Positions 53,651-62,919 are shown, numbered from the stretch's first letter. The stretch: 64,000 nucleotides of DNA from Bradyrhizobium barranii subsp. barranii (GCF_017565645.3 NZ_CP086136.1:1364001-1428000), one strand, 5' to 3'. Notes: generated by a model not told the origin, from the sequence alone. Program-made: numbers and translations.

Positions 53651-54835
53651 ATGTCAGATATGACCGTTGCCACAGGCCGCCGCCCCCGTTGGGGCCTTTT
53701 CATCGCCCCCATTATCCTCCTGATCCTCGCCGTCGCGTGGAGCTGCTTCTGGTTCTATGCGGCCTCGCAGGCCGAAATCGCCGCAGATGCCTGGCGGGCG
53801 CAGGAGGCCAAGTCCGGCCGCATCTATGATTGCGCCAAGCGCTCGATCGCCGGCTTCCCGTTCCGCTTCGAGGTCCAGTGCTCCGGCGCCAGCGTCGCCC
53901 TGGTGTCGCAGAACGCCAGCAAGACGCCGTTCACGGCGAAGCTCGACAACATCCTGGTCGTCGCCCAGGTCTACGATCCCAAGCGCGTCATCGCCGAATT
54001 CTCCGCGCCGGCGACGCTCACCGACGGCGTCACGCAAAACACCTTCGTGGTGAATTGGAGCAAGGGCCGCAGCAGCGTGTTCGGCCTACCGGCGGTGCCG
54101 GATCGCGTCTCCATCGTGTTCGACGATCCCGTCATCAATCGTCTCGACGGCAGCGTGCAGGTGCCGCTCGCGCGCGCCAAGCAGGTCGAGCTGCACGGTC
54201 GCCTCGCAGACGGGTCGCGGTCGGATCATCCTGTGATCGAGACCGTGCTGCACGTCGCGCAGGGCAGCATCCAGGGTGTTCATCCCTTGCTCGCCGAGCC
54301 GTTCGAGGCGGACACGCGCGCGAAGATCACGGGCCTCTCCGACCTCACGCCAAAGCCGTGGCCGCAACGCTTCCGCGAGATCCAGGCCGCCGGCGGTCAC
54401 ATCGAGATCGTGCAGTCGCGCGTCCAGCAGGGCGAGATGATCGCGGTTGCGGCCGGCACGCTCGGCCTCTCGGCCAATGGCCGACTCGACGGTGAGCTGC
54501 AGATGACGGTGACGGGCCTCGAGCGCGTGATCCCGGCGCTCGGCATCGAGAAGATGCTGGAAGAGGGTGTGCCGCAGGCAACCCTCGACCGCGTTGCGCC
54601 CGGCGTGAAGTCGCAGGACCTCAACAATCTGTTCGGCGCCCTCGACCGCGCCGTTCCCGGCCTCGGCAAGGTCATCAAGCAGAACGCCAATGCCGGCGTT
54701 GCGGCCGGCATCAATTCGATCGGCACCGAGAGCACGCTTGAGGGCAAGAAGGCGAGGAGCTTCCCGCTGAAGTTCGTCGACGGCGCCGTGCTGCTCGGCC
54801 CGGTTAAGGTCGGCCAGATCCCGCCGCTGTATTAG
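53651..54835 (+). CDS. DUF2125-family protein
   Basis: A 394-residue protein with one N-terminal transmembrane helix (about residues 15-38, GLFIAPIILLILAVAWSCFWFY) and a large periplasmic domain. AQEAKSGRIYDCAKRSIAGFPFRFEVQCSGASV is the conserved opening of DUF2125 and contains two Cys likely to form a disulfide. Function unknown. It is convergent with tyrA across a repeat element. Confidence 0.88.
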   Translation: MSDMTVATGRRPRWGLFIAPIILLILAVAWSCFWFYAASQAEIAADAWRAQEAKSGRIYDCAKRSIAGFPFRFEVQCSGASVALVSQNASKTPFTAKLDNILVVAQVYDPKRVIAEFSAPATLTDGVTQNTFVVNWSKGRSSVFGLPAVPDRVSIVFDDPVINRLDGSVQVPLARAKQVELHGRLADGSRSDHPVIETVLHVAQGSIQGVHPLLAEPFEADTRAKITGLSDLTPKPWPQRFREIQAAGGHIEIVQSRVQQGEMIAVAAGTLGLSANGRLDGELQMTVTGLERVIPALGIEKMLEEGVPQATLDRVAPGVKSQDLNNLFGALDRAVPGLGKVIKQNANAGVAAGINSIGTESTLEGKKARSFPLKFVDGAVLLGPVKVGQIPPLY

Positions 54836-54860
54836 GACGACGTCGCCCGCCACACGCTCC

Positions 54861-54988
54861 GTCGTCATGCCCGGGCTTGTCCCGCCTGCGCGGCCGAAGC
54901 CGCTTCGGCGCGGCGAAGGCCCAGGCATCCACGTCTGTCTTCAATCGTGGATGCGCGTGGATGGCCGGGGCAGGCCCGGCCATGACGG
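54861..54988. repeat. Intergenic palindromic element, family B copy 2
   Basis: The left end (from about 54861, CGTCATGCCCGGGCTTGTCC) pairs imperfectly with GCCCGGCCATGACG (54974-54987). An inner GCATCCACG (54925-54933) pairs with CGTGGATGC (54946-54954). Sequence and layout match copy 1 at 32053-32240. It fills the gap between the convergent DUF2125 and tyrA genes. Confidence 0.7.
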
Positions 54989-55002
54989 TGAGTGAGGAAG
55001 CG

Positions 55003-55941
55003 TTACGGCTTCTTGCCGAGCTGCGCATGCGGCCGGCCGAAATCCGGCGCCGCCGAATCCTGGCCGATCTCGACGATGCCGCGGCGGATGGCGCGCGTGC
55101 GGGTGAAGTGGTCGAACAGCGCCTCGCCGTCGCCACGGCGGATCGCGCGGGTGAGCTTGGCGAGATCCTCGGTGAAGGTGCCGAGCATCTCCAGCACGGC
55201 CTCCTTGTTGGCGAGGAAGACGTCGCGCCACATCGTCGGGTCGGACGCGGCGATGCGGGTGAAGTCGCGGAAGCCGCCGGCCGAGAACTTGATCACCTCT
55301 GACTCCGTCACCTGCGCCAGCTCGTCGGCGGTGCCGACGATGGTGTAGGCGATCAGATGCGGCAGATGGCTGGTGATCGCGAGCACGAGATCATGATGAT
55401 CCGGCGTCATGATCTCGACCTTGGCGCCCATCGCCGCCCAGAAGGCGCGCAGCCGATCTGTGGCCGCCGCATCGACGCCTTCCGGCGGCGTCAGGATGCA
55501 CCAGCGGTTGATGAAGAGCTCGGCGAAACCAGAATCGGGGCCCGAATGCTCGGTGCCCGCGACGGGATGCGCCGGCACGAAATGAATGGTCTTGGGCAGA
55601 TGCGGCGCCATGTCCCTGATGATCGCGCCCTTGACCGAGCCGACGTCGGAGACGATCGCGCCCGGCTTCAGATGCGCAGCGATCTCCTGCGCCACCGGCC
55701 CGCAGGCCCCGACGGGAATGCAGAGGATGACGAGGTCGGCATCCTTCACCGCTTCCGCATTGGTCGCCACGACATGGTCGACGATGCCGAGCTCCAGCAC
55801 CCGCGCGCGTGTCTTCTCCGAGCGCGCGGTGGTGACGATCTCGGAGGCCAAGCCCTGGAGCTTCGCAGCGCGCGCGATCGAGCCGCCGATCAGGCCGAAG
55901 CCGATCAGCGCAACGCGCTGGAAGTGCGGCGTGGTGCTCAT
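55003..55941 (-). CDS. tyrA: Prephenate/arogenate dehydrogenase
   Basis: A 312-residue NAD(P)-dependent dehydrogenase of tyrosine synthesis. Rossmann motif [17 protein letters not shown], then [24 protein letters not shown] and the active-site [14 protein letters not shown], with [23 protein letters not shown] further on. No ACT domain, so feedback control by tyrosine may be weak or absent. Its start overlaps the hisC stop by 4 nt; it is the last gene of the chorismate mutase-hisC-tyrA operon. Confidence 0.92.
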   Translation of the reverse strand: MSTTPHFQRVALIGFGLIGGSIARAAKLQGLASEIVTTARSEKTRARVLELGIVDHVVATNAEAVKDADLVILCIPVGACGPVAQEIAAHLKPGAIVSDVGSVKGAIIRDMAPHLPKTIHFVPAHPVAGTEHSGPDSGFAELFINRWCILTPPEGVDAAATDRLRAFWAAMGAKVEIMTPDHHDLVLAITSHLPHLIAYTIVGTADELAQVTESEVIKFSAGGFRDFTRIAASDPTMWRDVFLANKEAVLEMLGTFTEDLAKLTRAIRRGDGEALFDHFTRTRAIRRGIVEIGQDSAAPDFGRPHAQLGKKP

Positions 55942-57032
55942 TTGCCGGCCATGAAGTCGCGCAGGCCCTCGACGACGAGGCGGTTGGCCTCCTCGGTGCC
56001 GATGGTCATGCGCAGCGAATGCGGCAGGCGGTAGTTCTTTAGCGCGCGCAACACCAGCCCGCGCTTGGTGAGATACGCGTCGGCCTCGTCCGCGGTCTTG
56101 CCCGTTTCCGGGAAGTGGATCAGCACGAAATTGGCGACGCCCGGCGTCACCTTCAGTCCGAGCTTGCCGATCTCCTCGGAGAGCCAGTTGCGCCAGGTCT
56201 CGGTGAATTGCTTCGACATCGCCTGGTGCGCAGTGTCCTCGATCGCGGCGACCGCGGCATACATCGCCGGCGTCGACACGTTGAAGGGACCGCGGATGCG
56301 GTTGACCGCGTCGATGATGTGCTCCGGACCGAACATCCAGCCGACGCGCAGCGCGGCGAGACCGTGGATCTTGGAGAAGGTGTGCGTCACCACGGTGTTC
56401 TCGGTGGTGGCGACGAGCTCGATCCCCATCTCGTAGTCGTTGCGCGAGACGTAATCGGAATAGGCGGCATCGAGCACCAGCAGCACGTGCGACGGCAGGC
56501 CGGCGCGCAGCCGCTTGACCTCGTCGAACGGCACATAGGTGCCGGTCGGATTGTTGGGGTTGGCGAGCCAGACCAGCTTTGTCTTCGGCGTCACCGCCTT
56601 GAGGATGGCATCGACGTCGCAGGTGAGATTGGTCTCCTGCGCGACCACGTTCTTGGCGCCGACCGCCATGGTCGCGATCGGGTAGACCAGGAAGCCGTGC
56701 GTGGTCGAGATCGCCTCGTCGCCGTGGCTGAGATAGGTGTGGGCGAGCAGATTGAGGATCTCGTCCGAGCCGGCGCCGCAGATGATGCGGTTGGGGTCGA
56801 GCCCGAAAGAACGGCCGATCGCTTCGCGCAGCACGCGCGAGGTTCCTTCCGGATAGTCTTCCAGATGCGCCGCCACGTTCCTGAACGCCTCGATCGCCTT
56901 GGGCGAGGGCCCGAACGGCGTCTCGTTGGCCGAGAGCTTGAACACCTTGCGGCCCGGCTCAGCCACAGGGCTCTTGCCGGGCGTGTAGGGCGCAATATCT
57001 AGAATGCCGGGATTCGGCACGGGGCGTGACAT
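55938..57032 (-). CDS. hisC: Histidinol-phosphate/aromatic aminotransferase
   Basis: A 364-residue class I/II PLP aminotransferase of the HisC type. [26 protein letters not shown], the PLP-Asp and Tyr in [10 protein letters not shown], and the Schiff-base Lys in [16 protein letters not shown] are visible. Placed between chorismate mutase and tyrA, it probably transaminates prephenate or aromatic keto acids as well as histidinol phosphate; that is inference from context. ATG 57032 has GGAG about 7 nt upstream. Confidence 0.9.
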   Translation of the reverse strand: MSRPVPNPGILDIAPYTPGKSPVAEPGRKVFKLSANETPFGPSPKAIEAFRNVAAHLEDYPEGTSRVLREAIGRSFGLDPNRIICGAGSDEILNLLAHTYLSHGDEAISTTHGFLVYPIATMAVGAKNVVAQETNLTCDVDAILKAVTPKTKLVWLANPNNPTGTYVPFDEVKRLRAGLPSHVLLVLDAAYSDYVSRNDYEMGIELVATTENTVVTHTFSKIHGLAALRVGWMFGPEHIIDAVNRIRGPFNVSTPAMYAAVAAIEDTAHQAMSKQFTETWRNWLSEEIGKLGLKVTPGVANFVLIHFPETGKTADEADAYLTKRGLVLRALKNYRLPHSLRMTIGTEEANRLVVEGLRDFMAGK

Positions 57033-57068
57033 CTTCAACTCCGGAAGTAGCTTTAGGCGGTTCGCGAT

Positions 57069-57917
57069 CTACGATTTCGACCCGGTCGAGGGCACCGTAT
57101 AGCGCGTTGCGTGGCTGCCGACGAGGGCCGTGGAGCGCACCGAGGCCCCCGCTTCGATCAGGGCAGCCTTGATCTTGTCGATGCTGGTGGCGCTTGTGAC
57201 CGAGACCAGCAGCGCCGCGCCGTCGAAGGCGGTATCGGGCACCGCCACGATCTCGGCGAGCGGCGACAGCGCCCGCGCGACCTCGGCGTTCCACCCGGAC
57301 ACGCGCACGCTGAAGGTCTCGACCTCCGTCACCACGGCGCTGTCGGCGACGCGCGAGATCGCGAACACCGGCAGTGCGGCCGGATGGTCGGCGCGCTCGA
57401 CGAAGGGCATCCGCGCGATGATCTTCGGCGCGCCGTCCGCTTCCAGCTCCAGCCACCATGGCGTGCGGCTCGAGGTCGCCGAGACCAGCGCCAGATCGCC
57501 CTTGGACTTCGCCACCGCTTCGACCGCGGCCTGCGCGCTGAAATGCGCGACGTAAGGCACCGTGAAGCCGAAATGGAAGCGCACGGAATCGCGCATCGCC
57601 GGCTCGCTCACCGAGATGTCGGCATGCACGGAGAACGGCGCCTGGACGTAAGTGAACGTCGAGATGATGACGCGCCAGATGCTCTCGACCGCGTCGAGCG
57701 GCAGGATGCCGCGATGGCGTTGTACGATGTCCCGCATCATGGCGGCCTCACGCGCCGGGCGGAACGCCGAGCCGACCTCCTGGGTCTGCTTCACCTGGAT
57801 CAGGCGGTCGATGATGTCGCCGCGCTGCATCAGGAGACGATGCATGCCCTCGTCGATCGCGTCGATCTCCTTGCGCAATTCCTGGAGCGATGGTGGCGCG
57901 GGCGGACGTTGGGACAT
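57069..57917 (-). CDS. Chorismate mutase with prephenate-dehydratase-like C-terminal domain
   Basis: A 282-residue protein. Residues ~10-95 are an AroQ-type chorismate mutase helix bundle: LQELRKEIDAIDEGMHRLLMQRGDIIDRLIQVKQ, and FRPAREAAMMRDIVQRH. The remaining ~185 residues look like a degenerate periplasmic-binding-fold domain of the prephenate dehydratase kind (FSAQAAVEAVAKSKGDLALVSATSS), but the dehydratase Thr-Arg-Asp motif is not visible. First gene of an operon with hisC and tyrA. ATG 57917 is the best start, without a strong ribosome site. Confidence 0.8.
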   Translation of the reverse strand: MSQRPPAPPSLQELRKEIDAIDEGMHRLLMQRGDIIDRLIQVKQTQEVGSAFRPAREAAMMRDIVQRHRGILPLDAVESIWRVIISTFTYVQAPFSVHADISVSEPAMRDSVRFHFGFTVPYVAHFSAQAAVEAVAKSKGDLALVSATSSRTPWWLELEADGAPKIIARMPFVERADHPAALPVFAISRVADSAVVTEVETFSVRVSGWNAEVARALSPLAEIVAVPDTAFDGAALLVSVTSATSIDKIKAALIEAGASVRSTALVGSHATRYTVPSTGSKS

Positions 57918-58140
57918 ATCTGCGAGATGCTGGTGAGAGGCGTTCCAATGCGGGTCGGCCAAGGCCCATCGGCAAGGCCGGATCCGCTGCGATCGACGTC
58001 CTGATTAGGCAGTCGGCGCGGCGAAAGCAAAGAGAAATGCAAAGGGAAACCGGGCCTTTTCGGCCGGCCTTTCAGGGATGAATTTGGCTAATCCGGACCG
58101 TGACTTGACGAAAACCGCCCAAGACAGTAGCTTTTGCCCG

Positions 58141-58196
58141 TTCCGTGGTCATTTGAGCCGGCCGGCTTGCAGCCACGTTAAAAAACTCGCTAAACA
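58141..58196 (+). ncRNA. SAM-II riboswitch (metA/metX leader)
   Basis: The segment CGTGGTCATTTGAGCCG followed by GGCTTGCAGCCACG and, after AAAAAC, TCGCTAAA reproduces the compact SAM-II aptamer: stem CGTGG (58144-58148) with CCACG (58173-58177), the U-rich/purine loop, and the 3' pseudoknot strand. It lies about 105 nt before metX on the same strand, the classic alphaproteobacterial location. Binding of S-adenosylmethionine should turn down metX-metW. Confidence 0.88.
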
Positions 58197-58222
58197 GGCC
58201 GGGGACGCTTCCGATCCCGGCC
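58197..58222 (+). promoter_or_regulatory. Candidate anti-terminator hairpin after the SAM-II aptamer
   Basis: GGCCGGG (58197-58203) pairs with CCCGGCC (58216-58222). The right arm is the same seven bases that form the left base of the following terminator, so the two hairpins exclude each other. The left arm starts directly after the aptamer's last conserved bases. Confidence 0.6.
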
Positions 58223-58248
58223 GAACCTATCGTTCAGGCCGGGTTTTT
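58216..58248 (+). terminator. Candidate intrinsic terminator in the metX leader
   Basis: CCCGGCCGAAC (58216-58226), loop CTATC, GTTC-A-GGCCGGG (58232-58243): 11 base pairs with a one-base bulge, followed by TTTTT (58244-58248). It lies 52 nt before the metX start, as expected for transcription attenuation. Confidence 0.72.
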
Positions 58249-58299
58249 CATGGCCTGATTCCAGCGGCAGCCTGACGGGTGTCGCAAACGAGGTCGATG

Positions 58300-59502
58300 A
58301 TGGTTGGCGTGAAGTCTGTGCCGAGTCCCGCGATCAGTGCCGACGACCGGTCGCATGAGGCGGATCATCCGAATTCGCAGGTCGCGCAGTTCGGCGCCGA
58401 GCAGCCCCTGCGGCTCGATTGCGGCATCGATCTCACCCCATTCCAGATCGCCTACCAGACCTATGGCGAGCTCAACGCCGATCGCTCCAACGCGGTGCTG
58501 ATCTGCCATGCGCTGACCGGCGATCAGCATGTCGCCAACGTGCATCCCGTGACCGGCAAGTCAGGCTGGTGGGAGACGCTGGTCGGTCCCGGCCGACCTC
58601 TTGATCCTCAGCACTACTTCATCATTTGCGCCAACGTGATCGGCGGCTGCATGGGCTCGACCGGGCCGGCCTCGATCAATCCGGCGACCGGCAAGGTGTG
58701 GGGCCTGGATTTCCCTGTCATCACCATTCCCGACATGGTGCGCGCGCAGGCGATGCTGATCGACCGGCTCGGCATCGACACATTGTTCGCGGTGGTCGGC
58801 GGCTCGATGGGCGGCATGCAGGTGCTGCAATGGACCGCGGCCTATCCCAAGCGCGTGTACTCCGCGCTGGCGATTGCCTGCGCGACGAGGCACTCGGCGC
58901 AGAACATCGCTTTCCACGAGCTCGGCCGCCAGGCGGTGATGGCCGATCCCGACTGGCACAACGGCCGCTACACGGATCAGGGCATCCATCCGCATCGCGG
59001 ACTTGCGGTGGCACGGATGGCCGCGCACATCACCTATCTCTCCGACGCCGCGCTGCATCGCAAGTTCGGCCGCCGCATGCAGGACCGCGAGCTGCCGACC
59101 TTCTCGTTCGACGCCGATTTCCAGGTCGAGAGCTATCTGCGCTACCAGGGCTCGTCCTTCGTCGAGCGGTTCGACGCCAACTCCTATCTCTATCTGACCC
59201 GTGCGATGGATTATTTCGACATCGCCGGCGATCACGGCGGCGTGCTGGCGAAAGCGTTCGCGGGCATCGAGACGCGCTTCTGCGTGGTCTCCTTCACCAG
59301 CGACTGGCTGTTCCCGACCTCGGAATCGCGCGCACTGGTGCATGCGCTGAACGCGTCGAGCGCGCGGGTGTCGTTCGCCGAGATCGAGACCGATCGCGGC
59401 CATGACGCCTTCCTGCTCGACGTGCCCGAATTCTTCGATATCGCCCGTGCTTTCCTGCAATCGGCAGGGAAGGCGCGCGGGCTCACCGCCAGGATTGACT
59501 GA
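58300..59502 (+). CDS. metX: Homoserine O-acetyltransferase
   Basis: A 400-residue alpha/beta-hydrolase-fold acyltransferase that acetylates homoserine in methionine synthesis. Conserved motifs: [26 protein letters not shown], the nucleophile Ser in [14 protein letters not shown], Asp in SFTSDWLFP and His in [13 protein letters not shown] 58300 has GAGG six nt upstream; ATG 58297 and GTG 58279 are alternatives. Controlled by the SAM-II leader and followed 15 nt later by metW. Confidence 0.94.
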   Translation: MVGVKSVPSPAISADDRSHEADHPNSQVAQFGAEQPLRLDCGIDLTPFQIAYQTYGELNADRSNAVLICHALTGDQHVANVHPVTGKSGWWETLVGPGRPLDPQHYFIICANVIGGCMGSTGPASINPATGKVWGLDFPVITIPDMVRAQAMLIDRLGIDTLFAVVGGSMGGMQVLQWTAAYPKRVYSALAIACATRHSAQNIAFHELGRQAVMADPDWHNGRYTDQGIHPHRGLAVARMAAHITYLSDAALHRKFGRRMQDRELPTFSFDADFQVESYLRYQGSSFVERFDANSYLYLTRAMDYFDIAGDHGGVLAKAFAGIETRFCVVSFTSDWLFPTSESRALVHALNASSARVSFAEIETDRGHDAFLLDVPEFFDIARAFLQSAGKARGLTARID

Positions 59503-59517
59503 CAAGGACGGCTAGCG

Positions 59518-60180
59518 ATGTCTGTGCAGGAAGTGCTGCCGCTGGGCGGCGTTGCGACGGAGCAGTCCGGCCAGTTTCGCGCCGATCATCTGCTGGTCGC
59601 CGAGATGGTCAAGCCCGGCTCGAAAGTGCTCGACGTCGGCTGCGGCGAGGGCGATTTGCTCCAGCTTCTGGAGACCCGCGGCATCGACGGGCGCGGCATC
59701 GAGCTGTCGCGCGAGGGCGTCAATCGCTGCGTCTCCAAGGGCCTCGCGGTGGTGCAGGGCGATGCCGACACCGATCTCGTCAATTATCCCGACGACGCCT
59801 TCGATTACGTCATCCTGTCGCAGACGCTGCAGGCGACGCGGCAGCCGCGGGTCGTGCTGGAGAATCTGCTGCGCATCGGCCGCCGCGCCATCGTGTCGTT
59901 CCCGAATTTCGGCTTCTGGAAGATGCGGCTCCAGCTCCTGGTCGGCGGCCACATGCCGCGCACCGAGAATCTGCCGGCGACCTGGTACGACACCGCCAAC
60001 ATCCACTTCTGCACCATCAAGGATTTCGTCGAGCTCTGCGACGCGATCGACGTCAAGATGGAGCGCGCCGAGGCGCTGGATCTCTACGGCCGTCCGTTGC
60101 GGCTGCGATTGCCGTGGTGGGTGTGGAACATGTTCGGCGAGCAGGGCGTGTTCTTGCTCACGCGCGGGCAGGGGAAGTAG
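59518..60180 (+). CDS. metW: Methionine biosynthesis protein MetW
   Basis: A 220-residue class I methyltransferase-fold protein. The SAM-binding motif is VLDVGCGEGDLLQLL, and the family-specific stretches GIELSREGVNRCVSKGLAVVQGDAD and FDYVILSQTLQATRQP are present. MetW forms a complex with MetX-type acetyltransferases and is needed for methionine synthesis in several Alphaproteobacteria. Fifteen nt after metX, so co-transcribed and under the same SAM-II leader. Confidence 0.94.
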   Translation: MSVQEVLPLGGVATEQSGQFRADHLLVAEMVKPGSKVLDVGCGEGDLLQLLETRGIDGRGIELSREGVNRCVSKGLAVVQGDADTDLVNYPDDAFDYVILSQTLQATRQPRVVLENLLRIGRRAIVSFPNFGFWKMRLQLLVGGHMPRTENLPATWYDTANIHFCTIKDFVELCDAIDVKMERAEALDLYGRPLRLRLPWWVWNMFGEQGVFLLTRGQGK

Positions 60181-60184
60181 TTTC

Positions 60185-60227
60185 CGTCATTCCGGGCCTG
60201 TGCCTGTCGGCGCATCCCGGAATGACA
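60185..60227. repeat. Intergenic hairpin element, family C copy 2
   Basis: CGTCATTCCGGG (60185-60196) pairs with CCCGGAATGACA (60216-60227), one mismatch. Same arms as the element at 35467-35508. It occupies the gap between the convergent metW and hydrolase genes and may also end their transcripts. Confidence 0.78.
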
Positions 60228-60239
60228 GCGACTGGCAGT

Positions 60240-61103
60240 CTAATGCGCCGCCAGCGACCGCGGATCGCGCACCGGCCAGCGCCCGGCTTCCACCAGCGTC
60301 ACGAACCGCTCCACGCTCTCGTTGAACAGCGCGGGTTCTTCGAGATTGAGCACGTGGCCTGATTTCGGAAACATCGCGAGGCCCGCCGCGGGCAGGTGCT
60401 TCTTCAAGAACAGGCTTGCCCCGACGCAGGGATCGTCTTCGTCGCCGCAGATGATCAGCGCGGGCGTTGCCACACCTCGAATGGCATCCGGCATCGTGTA
60501 AATCGATGGCCTGCCGCCCTGGAAGCCGCGCATCGTGTTCGCGGAGCCCTTGGCATCGTGGCGCGCCAGCGCGGCGTAGAAATCGCCGTGGCCGCGCGGG
60601 TCCTTCACCAGGAACGGAATCCGGCTCGGCGCCTCGCGCGTGACCTTTGCGACCTCGGCGGAGCCGAGCGTCTCGAACTGCTCGGCATTGGCGCGGCACT
60701 GCTTGCGCCAGTTGTCGAGATTCTCGATCTCCGATCCTGAGCCCACGCCGGCCAGCGTCATCGATAGCGCGCGCTGCGGCGCGTTCAATCCGATCTGGAG
60801 CGACGAATAGGCGCCCATCGACAGGCCGACGAGATGCGCGCGCTCGATCTTGAGATGATCGAGCACCGCGAGCGCGTCGGTGTAGAAATGCTTGTAGGTG
60901 TAGACCTCGCCATCAGGCACGTCCGACGGCGTGTAACCGCGCGCAGAATAGGTGATGCAGCGATGGCCGCGCGAGAAGTAGCGCATCTGCGGCTCCCAAT
61001 TGGTGTAGTCGGCCGCGAACTCATGCAGAAAAATAATCGGCGTTCCCTGACCCGCTTCTTCGAAATAGATGCGGACGTCGTCCCTGGTCGTGGCGTGGGG
61101 CAT
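60240..61103 (-). CDS. Alpha/beta-hydrolase
   Basis: A 287-residue alpha/beta-hydrolase. Oxyanion region IIFLHEFAADYTNW, nucleophile elbow VGLSMGAYSS, acid Asp in ICGDEDDPC and catalytic His in KSGHVLNLEEP. The HEF in place of the usual HGG/HGF at the oxyanion strand is a minor variant. AGAGGG lies 10-13 nt before ATG 61103, which is wide. Substrate not readable; it resembles 3-oxoadipate enol-lactonase-like hydrolases in general layout only. Confidence 0.82.
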   Translation of the reverse strand: MPHATTRDDVRIYFEEAGQGTPIIFLHEFAADYTNWEPQMRYFSRGHRCITYSARGYTPSDVPDGEVYTYKHFYTDALAVLDHLKIERAHLVGLSMGAYSSLQIGLNAPQRALSMTLAGVGSGSEIENLDNWRKQCRANAEQFETLGSAEVAKVTREAPSRIPFLVKDPRGHGDFYAALARHDAKGSANTMRGFQGGRPSIYTMPDAIRGVATPALIICGDEDDPCVGASLFLKKHLPAAGLAMFPKSGHVLNLEEPALFNESVERFVTLVEAGRWPVRDPRSLAAH

Positions 61104-61318
61104 TAACTGTTTCCCTCTCTTCAAGCCGCCTTTGGAGAATTGCAGTTAACGTTGTTGTCCGCAATGCGGCAGCCTCAAGCCAGCACCGGCGCAAAATCAT
61201 CGCAGCTATTCGCGGGCGTGGCGTCTTTTTCTCGCCACATCCGGCGGCTTAACGGCCAGACGGATGCCGGCCATCGCACGGGCCGATTGGGGAAGTGGGG
61301 TGTCAAGAAGGATGAAGT

Positions 61319-62005
61319 ATGTTCGAGTTGTTTGCGTCTCGCCTGTCGCGTTGTGTTGTCGCGCTGGCGATTTTCTTCGCGGCGGTTGCCGCGTTCGTTT
61401 CTCCGGCCTCAGCGCGGCCGCATCATCGTCATAGCGCAGAGCGGCACGCTTACGTGCATCACGCCAGACATCATCATTACCGTCATTATCGCCACCATGC
61501 CCGCAACTCGCGCTTCGAGCGCGGCGCGGCGCAGTTGCAGGCGAGCGGCTTCGCCGACACCCAGGCGAGCTACAATCCGAACGCCAATGTCGGCGGCATG
61601 GCCAACAACGGAATGACCAATCCTGGAATGGCCAATAGCGGTGGCGGCTTCGGCGGCGGATCGGGCCTCGTGTCCGAGGCGCGCCGTTATATCGGCGGCA
61701 ATCCGACCGGGCGCGGCAGCCTGTGGTGCGCGCGCTTCATGAACATGGTGCTGCAGCATACCGGCCATCAGGGCACCGGCTCCGACATGGCGAGCTCGTT
61801 CGCGCGCTACGGCACGCGTGTCTCCGGTCCGCAGGTCGGCGCCATCGCGGTCATGTCGCGCGGTCGCCGGGGCGGCCATGTCGGCATCATCACCGGCGTG
61901 GACGCGCAGGGCAATCCGATCATGATCTCCGGCAACAACGGCAATCGTGTTCGCGAGGCGCCGGTCTCGCGCGGCCGGATCTATGCGTATGTGATGCCGA
62001 ACTGA
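61319..62005 (+). CDS. Exported CHAP/TIGR02594-like protein with His-rich region
   Basis: A 228-residue secreted protein. Signal peptide residues 1-33 (ending SPASA-RP). A His-rich stretch follows (about 34-62, HHRHSAERHAYVHHARHHHYRHYRHH), then a Met/Asn/Gly linker, then a C-terminal NlpC/P60-CHAP-like domain (about 115-226) with catalytic Cys in SLWCARFMN and His in GGHVGIITG. It may cut peptidoglycan peptides. The His-rich part could bind metal; that is inference. AAGGAT precedes the ATG by about 6 nt. Confidence 0.8.
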   Translation: MFELFASRLSRCVVALAIFFAAVAAFVSPASARPHHRHSAERHAYVHHARHHHYRHYRHHARNSRFERGAAQLQASGFADTQASYNPNANVGGMANNGMTNPGMANSGGGFGGGSGLVSEARRYIGGNPTGRGSLWCARFMNMVLQHTGHQGTGSDMASSFARYGTRVSGPQVGAIAVMSRGRRGGHVGIITGVDAQGNPIMISGNNGNRVREAPVSRGRIYAYVMPN

Positions 62006-62012
62006 CGACGGA

Positions 62013-62117
62013 GCCGTAGGGTGGGCAAAGGCGCGCAAGCGCCGTGCCCACCGGCGGTGCAACGGAGTTAGATGGACCGGAGTGGTGGGCACGCTTTCGC
62101 TTTGCCCACCCTACGGC
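62013..62117. repeat. Intergenic palindromic element, family A copy 2
   Basis: The same perfect 18-bp arms as at 39259-39389: GCCGTAGGGTGGGCAAAG (62013-62030) and its reverse complement (62100-62117), with the inner GTGCCCACC / GTGGGCACG pair. It lies between the convergent CHAP-like and MOSC genes, 8 nt after one stop and 13 nt from the other. Confidence 0.92.
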
Positions 62118-62130
62118 AGCGGCGGACGGC

Positions 62131-62919
62131 TCACACCAATCTCGGCGCTTCCACCGCGATCGCGTCACCGACGCCGATCTCGCCGTCGGCGATGACCTCG
62201 GCATAGATGCCGCAATCCATGTGGCCGAGATTGCGCGAGAGCGTCGGCGGTATCTCGAGATCGCGCTGCGCGGTCTTGGGATCGACGTTGACCGCCGGGC
62301 AGCGGACGATGCGCTTGACCACCTTGAGCCGGGCCTCGCCGATCGCCAGCGTCTCGCCGACGAGGTCGAGCTCGGACCAGGCCGGCCAGCCCTTCACGTA
62401 GAGATTGGCGCGGAAGCGCAGTGGATTGACTGCGGCGCCGCCGAGCATGGTCTCGATCGCCCGGACGCTGCCGAGATTGATGATCGATACGACCTTGCGG
62501 GCGACGTCGGAAAAGCTGTGGTCGCGGCCGGACAGAACTTTTGGCGGGCCCTTCAGCTCCGGCTGAAAATTCTCCGTGAAATAATCCTCGATGGCGGCGC
62601 GCCCGGCAGTGGTCTCGAGGTCCCCGCTGGCGACGATCTGGCCGTCCTTGCGGATGGTCAGGCGGTTAGTCGCGTCCTCGAACCGGCTGTCGAGGGACGC
62701 CAGCCGCTCATTACGCGCCAGCATCAGGAACTGGATCTTCGGCTTCCAGGCCGGCGCCTCCGGATCGAAGCCGCTGGGTCCGTTCTCGATGGCGTAGCGG
62801 CGGTCGGCGGGCAGGGTCTGGCCGATCCGCAAGGGGACCCGGGGCAGGGATTCCGGCGTCAGGCCCTTGATCGGGTAACGGTAAAGGCCGGTGATTTCGG
62901 CGGTCTGGCTGGCTGTCAT
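62131..62919 (-). CDS. MOSC-domain protein
   Basis: A 262-residue protein with the N-terminal beta-barrel (GLYRYPIKGLTPESLPRVPL) and C-terminal MOSC domain of the YcbX/mARC kind. The conserved Cys expected to bind the molybdenum cofactor is in IVRCPAVNVDPKT. Relatives carry out reduction of N-hydroxylated compounds with a redox partner; no ferredoxin domain is fused here, so the partner would be separate. Divergent from clpB across a 241-nt gap. Confidence 0.85.
   Translation of the reverse strand: MTASQTAEITGLYRYPIKGLTPESLPRVPLRIGQTLPADRRYAIENGPSGFDPEAPAWKPKIQFLMLARNERLASLDSRFEDATNRLTIRKDGQIVASGDLETTAGRAAIEDYFTENFQPELKGPPKVLSGRDHSFSDVARKVVSIINLGSVRAIETMLGGAAVNPLRFRANLYVKGWPAWSELDLVGETLAIGEARLKVVKRIVRCPAVNVDPKTAQRDLEIPPTLSRNLGHMDCGIYAEVIADGEIGVGDAIAVEAPRLV

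Larger units (their letters stand above)
57918..58299. other. Divergent intergenic region containing the metX leader
   Basis: A 382-nt gap between the chorismate mutase gene (minus) and metX (plus). The right half holds a SAM-II riboswitch and two alternative hairpins, listed separately. In the left half (57918-58140) I see only probable promoter sequence and no supported gene. Confidence 0.7.
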
